A DNA stretch of 64,000 bases, taken from Pyrrhoderma lamaoense. Its lineage: Eukaryota; Basidiomycota; Agaricomycetes; Hymenochaetales; Hymenochaetaceae. Every line of letters begins with the position of its first letter. The stretch's first letter is position 1. Shown in pieces: positions 60,690 through 64,000 of the stretch. The position numbers and the translations under genes are program-made. The stretch is from the NCBI GenBank assembly GCA_002794735.1, contig NBAZ01000014.1, positions 124,001 to 188,000 of the forward strand, in the 5' to 3' direction. The notes below the pieces were generated by a model. It ran no database searches. It was not told where the DNA came from and worked only from the letters and a program-made list of their open reading frames with translations.

Positions 60690-64000
<3,311 letters not shown>

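Overview
The window is nuclear DNA from a fungus, most likely a basidiomycete. Genes are split by many short GT-AG introns of about 50-70 nt. The gene set includes a fungal phytochrome hybrid kinase, translin, the fungal V-ATPase c' proteolipid and complex I and II assembly factors. There is also a family of seven-transmembrane-like proteins resembling the mushroom-type DUF6533 family. Base composition is AT-leaning. I saw no bacterial, viral or transposon genes, no CRISPR array and no tRNA or rRNA gene. The species is not determined.

Layout. At 0-5.6 kb lie the 5' exon of a putative DDHD phospholipase (cut by the left edge) and a compact group of four mitochondrial genes: uL29m, SDHAF1, NDUFAF6 and uL6m. 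A MYND-finger protein sits among them. At 5.6-11 kb there is little besides one DUF6533-like gene. At 11-28.3 kb is a dense RNA/chromatin block: the ribosome-biogenesis helicase DHR1/ECM16, the SEN1 helicase, translin, SGF29 of SAGA, a zinc-knuckle protein and IWR1 for Pol II import. At 29.7-36.2 kb is the phytochrome. An ABHD12-like hydrolase, a BOR1-type anion transporter and VMA11 follow, to 44 kb. At 45-57 kb is a gene-poor stretch with four more DUF6533-like paralogues and one decayed fragment. At 57.6-64 kb are the methionine-salvage enzyme MDE1, a C2-domain protein and a RecQ helicase cut by the right edge.

Many neighbours are divergent pairs with 100-280 bp between start codons: DDHD/uL29m, SDHAF1/NDUFAF6, SEN1/translin, zinc-knuckle/IWR1 and phytochrome/ABHD12. 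These gaps probably hold shared promoters.

Two themes deserve a second look. First, microexons: a 3-nt exon that supplies the conserved Glu of the MDE1 motif HQEM, a 13-nt exon in VMA11, a 20-nt exon in the MYND gene, and 15-nt plus 20-nt exons at the same place in the DUF6533-like genes. Second, several conserved genes (DHR1, SEN1, phytochrome, one DUF6533-like copy) have a broken frame that one extra base in a 4-5 base homopolymer would repair exactly. That pattern points to consensus errors rather than biology. Exon boundaries were read by eye from splice signals and family conservation; no alignment or RNA evidence was available.
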